DNA of 64,000 nt. Source: Golubevia sp. BC0850. Lineage: Eukaryota; Basidiomycota; Exobasidiomycetes; Golubeviales; Golubeviaceae. Numbering within the stretch: the stretch's first letter is position 1; every line of letters starts with the position of its first letter. The DNA lies in assembly GCA_012976225.1 (NCBI GenBank), contig JAAVVG010000006.1, positions 310,001 through 374,000 of the forward strand. The letters run 5' to 3'. A program made the position numbers and the translations under genes. Of this stretch, positions 59,146 through 64,000 are shown piece after piece. The notes beneath the pieces are model-generated. The model ran no database searches and was not told the DNA's origin. It worked only from the letters and a program-made list of their open reading frames with translations.

Positions 59146-59370
59146 AGCCTTGGTGCTGACTCTACTAGCGAGTACATTGAAAGATAGATAGCCAAGGAAT
59201 TGGAAAGATGAAACCAGTCATCGAAAGAGAATATGAGTAGCGAAAAAATAAACAATTGGTAGCTGTGAATTGAATAGGATATCGATTGAGAGAGAAGAGA
59301 AAGAGAGAGAGGGAGCGTGGAGAGGAAAGCACGAAGAAGTAAATTCGAGGAGATGGCAACCCTGAAGGAC

Positions 59371-62004
59371 TTAAGCCCAAACGAGAGTGTGAACACCTGG
59401 CTTAGCGTTGTAGGTAGCCATCTTGTTCGTTTCTTTGTCAGCCACCTTGACGTCGATTGCATCGTCACATTTGTTGATGAGTAGTACACCGATTCTCTTC
59501 GAGTCGGACTTCTTGATGTTCTTTCCTTCCAAGGGAGCAGCGAAGGCTTGAGTGTCGATGCATCCCAGCCAAGTGTCGGTTTGAGTTGGGTTGCCTGAGG
59601 AAAGGTAGAGGGAAGGGGTGAGGTGAGACGGATTGTTCTTCACTCCAACCGGGAGAACGGTCAGACCATCAACACTCACTTCCTTTCTTTGAAGAAACTC
59701 TGTGACTACGTCCTCCGCCAACGGTCTTGGTCGAAGCGACAGCGGCAGAGTAATGGGCGATAGCGTAAGACTGAGCTTCCAGTTTGGCGTTGGATCCATC
59801 GATAGTGACAACTTTTGTGGGAAAGGGGAAGGAGCAACGTCAGAGACAGTCGGCCTGGAGACTCAACTCGTATTCCAGTACGATTCACGGAGCTCACCTG
59901 GCTTGCAGTTTTCGCAGAAGACTGGAGAAGAAGAAGGAGAGAGAGGGGAAGAGCGACGGTAGCGTCAGATCAGAGAATGTCCAAGAGCCTTCCAAGACTG
60001 CTAGCAGAACTCACCAGTGTCCATGTGTGGACCATAATCAGAGTCGAGAGCCATGTTCCAAAGGATAACAGCTGTTGAAAGAGATAGGGAGAAGTCTTGG
60101 GTCAGTCAAGGCTCGGACAAATAAATGACAGGCAAGTCGTACTCACTTCTGGAGTGCATCTTGATCGCTGGCATGAATCTGGAATTCAACCACCAGTAAA
60201 GCTCGGTCCAAGTCGATTGATAGTGTTTAGTAGCGGTTGAAGAGCATTCGGTAGAGTGGATTTCAGCTTTGGGGACTTGTTCGTGAGTCGTCTTCAAAGC
60301 TGTGAAAAGGGAGAGTGTGTGAAAGACACGGTCAGCTCCCTGAATTATTGACTAAGGTGTGGAGATGGAAGAAAGCTTACCTGAGATCTCTCCCTTGTAA
60401 CAGTGGAACCCGATTCCATCGAAGGCTTTGTTAGAGTTGTAAGCTTCGACACCTTTGTCGGCATTTGCCCTAAGATTAAACAAGCAGAAGACAATCCAGA
60501 ATCTGGGTCAGAACAACGCACACGGGAGCAATTAAAAGACGTACAGACTCACCAATTGTGGTCATGGGCTAGAAGCTTGATTGAATGGTATCCAGCCTTG
60601 TCCAACTTGGATCGAAGTCTCCCAGCTACTTCTCCTTGTTGTTTGGGCGAGAGCTTCATGGAAGCGAACCAAGAGGACTCTAGGAAAGGCTCATTTTGCA
60701 TGGTGAATGCCCAAACTGGGATGTCCTTTTCTTCGAAGGCTTTGACGGTGTCCAAAAAGTATTCAGCAAGATCATCTTCTCCTCCCTCAATGAACTCTCC
60801 ACCAGACAGTAAGCCTGAGGTCTTTAGATAAGGTGGAGGACTCCAAGGTGATAGAATGATGTTCATCTCCTTGTTCCTCTTGAGCGCGTCTTGAAGAGTT
60901 GGAATGATATATTCTTCGGCATCTCCAAGAGAGAACTTGTCAGTCTTCTTATGCTTGAAGCAGTACTGCTTGAGACTGAAGTCTTTTTGGTTTGAAGGGA
61001 GAAGAGGATCCAAGTGAGTTCGAAGGGAGAAGAGGATTAAAGTGAGTGAAACGAAGCAGGAAGGGAACCGATCGACGTTGGGGGACTCTTCTCTCTTTCT
61101 TCCTTTCCTCCCCTTTCTAAATTCTGGGAAACTAACCTGAAGAGCCCATTGGAACTCTGATGGCTTGTTGACCAGTACGAGCGTTGAAGAGATAGTCCAT
61201 GACATCGTTGTACTTGGAAGAGTCTTTGGATTTCAGCTTTTGAAGAAGATGTCCTGAGGAATCTGTAATGGCTGCTCCTAGTCCATCCATTGGTTGATAA
61301 AGAACACTTGAATCGACTACGATGTCAGCTCCATTGGTTCCCTTTGAGAACTTGATAGCGTTCTCAGTCCATTTGAATTGAGACTTCATGTCCTTGGAGG
61401 TCTGTTGAAAGCGCAGAAGCGGTAAGAGGGAGGTTGTCAATCATCGATAGACAAAGTCAACATGGTGTTGTTTTAATCAATTAAGAAATCTTCAACTTTA
61501 AAAAGGGAGGCAGAAATTCCAGAACCGAAAGCGAGAGGAGGGACAAAGGGAATCCTCGACGGTAGACCAGCCTGTGCCACCGACAATCGAGCAGCAACTC
61601 CCCTCATTCTTGCCGGTCCCATAGCCTCAAGATGAGTATGATAGCTCCCATTTAGGTATCTGGTTCGTGGGGAGGTCTTCGACGACCCACTCGCTCCCCC
61701 TGTGTTCTACTCTATGTCTCTGTCCAACTCCCCTCAAGGTCTTGTCCTACGCCCCCTCCAGCCTCCTCTGAATGTTCTCGTCTTTCAGACTCACGAAGTA
61801 AGCACCAATTTCCTTGAAACCAGCTTCATCATCGTTCAAGCCATCAGTGGGAATTGAAGAGGAACCTCTGGCAACAACATGGTGGTGATGTTTCTTGGCC
61901 ATCATTTGACCAGCACCGACTGCAGGTGATTCCAGACCTGCATTGACTAAGTTATTGATGCTCAGAGAGACTAGAAGAAAGGATAGAAGAGATCTTGATA
62001 GCAT
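59371..62004 (-). CDS. secreted GH30 glycoside hydrolase (beta-1,6-glucanase or related), 527 aa
   Basis: Nine exons (62004-61795, 61401-61137, 60982-60553, 60469-60381, 60299-60147, 60071-60015, 59921-59898, 59811-59680, 59594-59371) total 1584 nt in phase. A signal peptide (MLSRSLLSFLLVSLSINNLV) is followed by a His-run (KKHHHHVV). GH30 landmarks: YQPMDGLGAAITDSSGHLL, AIRVPMGSSDFSL, IILSPWSPPPYLKTSG, the acid/base Glu in FTMQNEPFLESSWF, FDGIGFHCYKGE, and the nucleophile Glu in EIHSTECSS. The C-terminal beta domain includes VVTIDGSNAKLEAQSYAIAH and ends PGVHTLVWA. Fungal GH30 enzymes of this form cut beta-1,6-glucan (Neg1-like) or glucosylceramide; the sequence alone does not decide. The first intron is long (393 bp). 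Confidence 0.9.
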
Positions 62005-64000
62005 CTTATCAAAGGCAAAGAGGTTGTTGCTAGCGAAAAGAGTGTGATGGAGGAAGTCGCTTGGAGATCTGAAAGAGAGATTGAGAGAGAGAACTAGCTC
62101 GCTTGAAGTAAGAGCAAAGAAAGAATGAGCAGAGAAAAAAAGACAGTGAAGGCTGAGAGAAAGTTGATTCGTTAAATTTGAAGAGAGAGAGAAGAAAGGT
62201 TGTGAAGACAAGAGGAAAGAAGGGGACAAGCAAACTCGACACAAAGGCATTTTCTAAATTGGGACTTTTCGACGCTAGTACAACGTCACAATCAAGTGGC
62301 AAACAAGTAATAACAACCAAATTCAAGACTTTGAGTGAGACAATCCAAAGCTGGAATAGATCCAAACCCACCAAAATTAACAAGTCAGAGAGGACGAAGA
62401 GGGAGAAAGCTTGTTGTTGTTCTGTCCAGCGAGTTGGACGAAGGGTAGAGCCAAGCAAGAATGACTGCAAACACGAACAGAGAACCGTTCATACACATTC
62501 TAGAATTACATTCTTGAATGTTCTAGGTGACTTGGCGAAAAGGATCGGGTGGCGGTGGGAGCCCTTGCTACAAAGGACAAGAAGGTGAGGCGGTGAGCGG
62601 ATGAGGAAAATGTGAGAAATGTAGTAGTGTCTCCTTCATCTGATTTCTACAGCCCTGGTGAGTCTACCATGTCGTGTCTACTTCAGCTGTCTGCGTGGGT
62701 TTTTTGAAAGAAGGATCTTGGGCTGAAGATGGAGCAAGCTCAAGAACAAGCGTTACCGAAACGATAGCTCACCGCGCTCACAAAAATTGAAAGATCGGGT
62801 CTGAACTTTCTAAGTAAGAGGATCGATTCCCAATCCAGTCCATTCGTCAAAATTCCAGTGATTGCCTTTCTTTCCCTTGCATCCTTTTCCTTCGCTGATC
62901 GACAGTCCAAAAGCCTACCAGCCAGAAAATAGTCGGTTCTGAATAGAGCTACGATCGAATCGACAATGAGAAGTGAAAGTAGCAACCTTACTAGGCCAAC
63001 TTGGCTGCTAGAGGAGTGATGCAGTCCATTTGATTGTCAGAGTTGAGAGCTCTTCCGATGCTTTCTGGAGGGAAAAATTTCCCTGGTGTGGATTCAGGCT
63101 GCCTTCCCGTTGGCTCCTCCTTTTAGTCCTCGTAAAGTTAGCAGTTGGAAGGTGACGGCAACGATAGAGCAGGGCTGAGGTGTTCTGGACGGGAGATGGG
63201 AGATGAAATAAATCATTGACTCTTTTGCCCCAATAACTCACAGCTTCACCCCTTTCCCCGGAAGCCAGCACCTTTCAAGAATCTTAAAGCCTTGACTTGA
63301 TATGTGAATGGGAATTTTTGAAGAAATAGACGAAAATGAGATCTGGAGGCTGGGGGAGAAGGGAAGGCAAAAGGGGGAAAGAGGGGGGGGTACGTACAAT
63401 TTGCAGAGATAGGGAAAAATCTCGCCTTATCAACTTGATAGCAGAACGTTCTAACTAGTTATCAGAAATCGTATGCCAGACTTCGCACATAACATGATCA
63501 AGAGCCCTCTATCACGCTAGCTCTGTGAAAGAGAGCGCTCTCAAGAGAATGGCGACAGAGCAGAAAGTTCTTCACCGTTAATCACAAATGTCAGAGATCA
63601 AATGATACTTCTACATACATACTATACCCTTTCGGCTCTCTTGTCTACGAAGACGGACATGCTATCATCCTTCAAGGTTGCAGTTGAGTTTATGAATCTC
63701 AGGACTATCATTTGATTTCTTCCAGAGCCATTCTGTTTCACGATTTGTCCGTACTGTTGTCTTCTCGTCAATCGCCTCGCAGTACGTGCCATGTATTTCC
63801 TTCTCTTTTTGACCCTTTCTGTTGTGGAATAGTGTGAGCGCATGGACGAAGGAGGGATCAGAACCAGCCAATCAGGGATGTACATAAATTCGCATGTGCG
63901 AAATCACCGCGAATCGACCGTTATGATCGATGTCTCCCGGTCTCGATGTAGTTCGGGCTCGAGGGAGATAAGCGCGCTGGAACTCAATTTCAAGCTAAGA
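62005..64000. other. 2 kb without a supported gene
   Basis: The first few hundred bases upstream of the GH30 ATG are CT-rich on its coding strand (62040-62220) and probably form its 5' UTR and promoter. Short open frames further on show no recognisable domain, signal peptide or splice pattern. No tRNA or transposon end is seen. Confidence 0.4.

Noticed and set aside
59706-60078. Plus-strand frames over the GH30 gene rich in Arg/Gly/Glu.
   Set aside because: They are mirror frames of GH30 exons 6-8, which splice cleanly on the minus strand.

Overview
The window is fungal nuclear DNA, most likely from a basidiomycete. The evidence is short GT-AG introns in nearly every gene (about 95 can be placed by keeping conserved protein families in frame), a very strong GTGAGT donor consensus, fungal-type families (Zn2Cys6 regulator, bZIP with a DUF3425-like tail, KRE6/SKN1) and moderate GC. 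I cannot resolve the clade. The standard genetic code fits every complete gene. I saw no tRNA, rRNA, CRISPR array or recognisable transposase or reverse transcriptase.

Layout. 0-3 kb: the 3' end of an unknown gene, a small unknown gene whose intron holds a long (AG)n tract, and a WD40 gene with two in-frame stops. 3.4-9 kb: glutamate 5-kinase (PRO1) and an ER-luminal DnaJ protein (SCJ1-like), both on the minus strand. 9.2-18.7 kb: a gene-poor stretch with four small genes that encode signal peptides, a decayed alpha-COP (coatomer) fragment, and an RCC1-repeat mitochondrial protein (FMP25-like). 19-33.5 kb: a very large paladin-like triple phosphatase, a Yap-like bZIP factor, and condensin subunit 3. 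34-36.5 kb: a decayed F-box/LRR gene. 36.4-44 kb: a CCDC25/Jlp2-like protein, Aurora kinase, and a Zn2Cys6 regulator carrying a 7-bp tandem duplication that shifts its frame. 44.8-49 kb: the 21-exon KRE6/SKN1 beta-1,6-glucan gene. 49.3-54.5 kb: HCS1-like helicase and ETF-beta, head to head. 54.6-56.0 kb: a 1.4-kb inverted repeat with two apparently identical 603-bp arms. 57.5-62 kb: 3-ketoacyl-CoA reductase of fatty-acid elongation and a secreted GH30 glycosidase. The last 2 kb hold no gene I can support.

Most of the genes are unrelated housekeeping functions, not an operon-like unit. Two links stand out: Aurora kinase and condensin both act in mitosis, and KRE6/SKN1 with the GH30 enzyme could build and cut cell-wall beta-1,6-glucan. 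The most unusual DNA is the long perfect inverted repeat, followed by a diverged ~200-bp element found about 350 bp upstream of both PRO1 and the condensin gene in the same orientation.

Exon coordinates were read by hand. For the multi-exon genes marked with high confidence, the summed exon length is an exact multiple of three and all intron phases agree.
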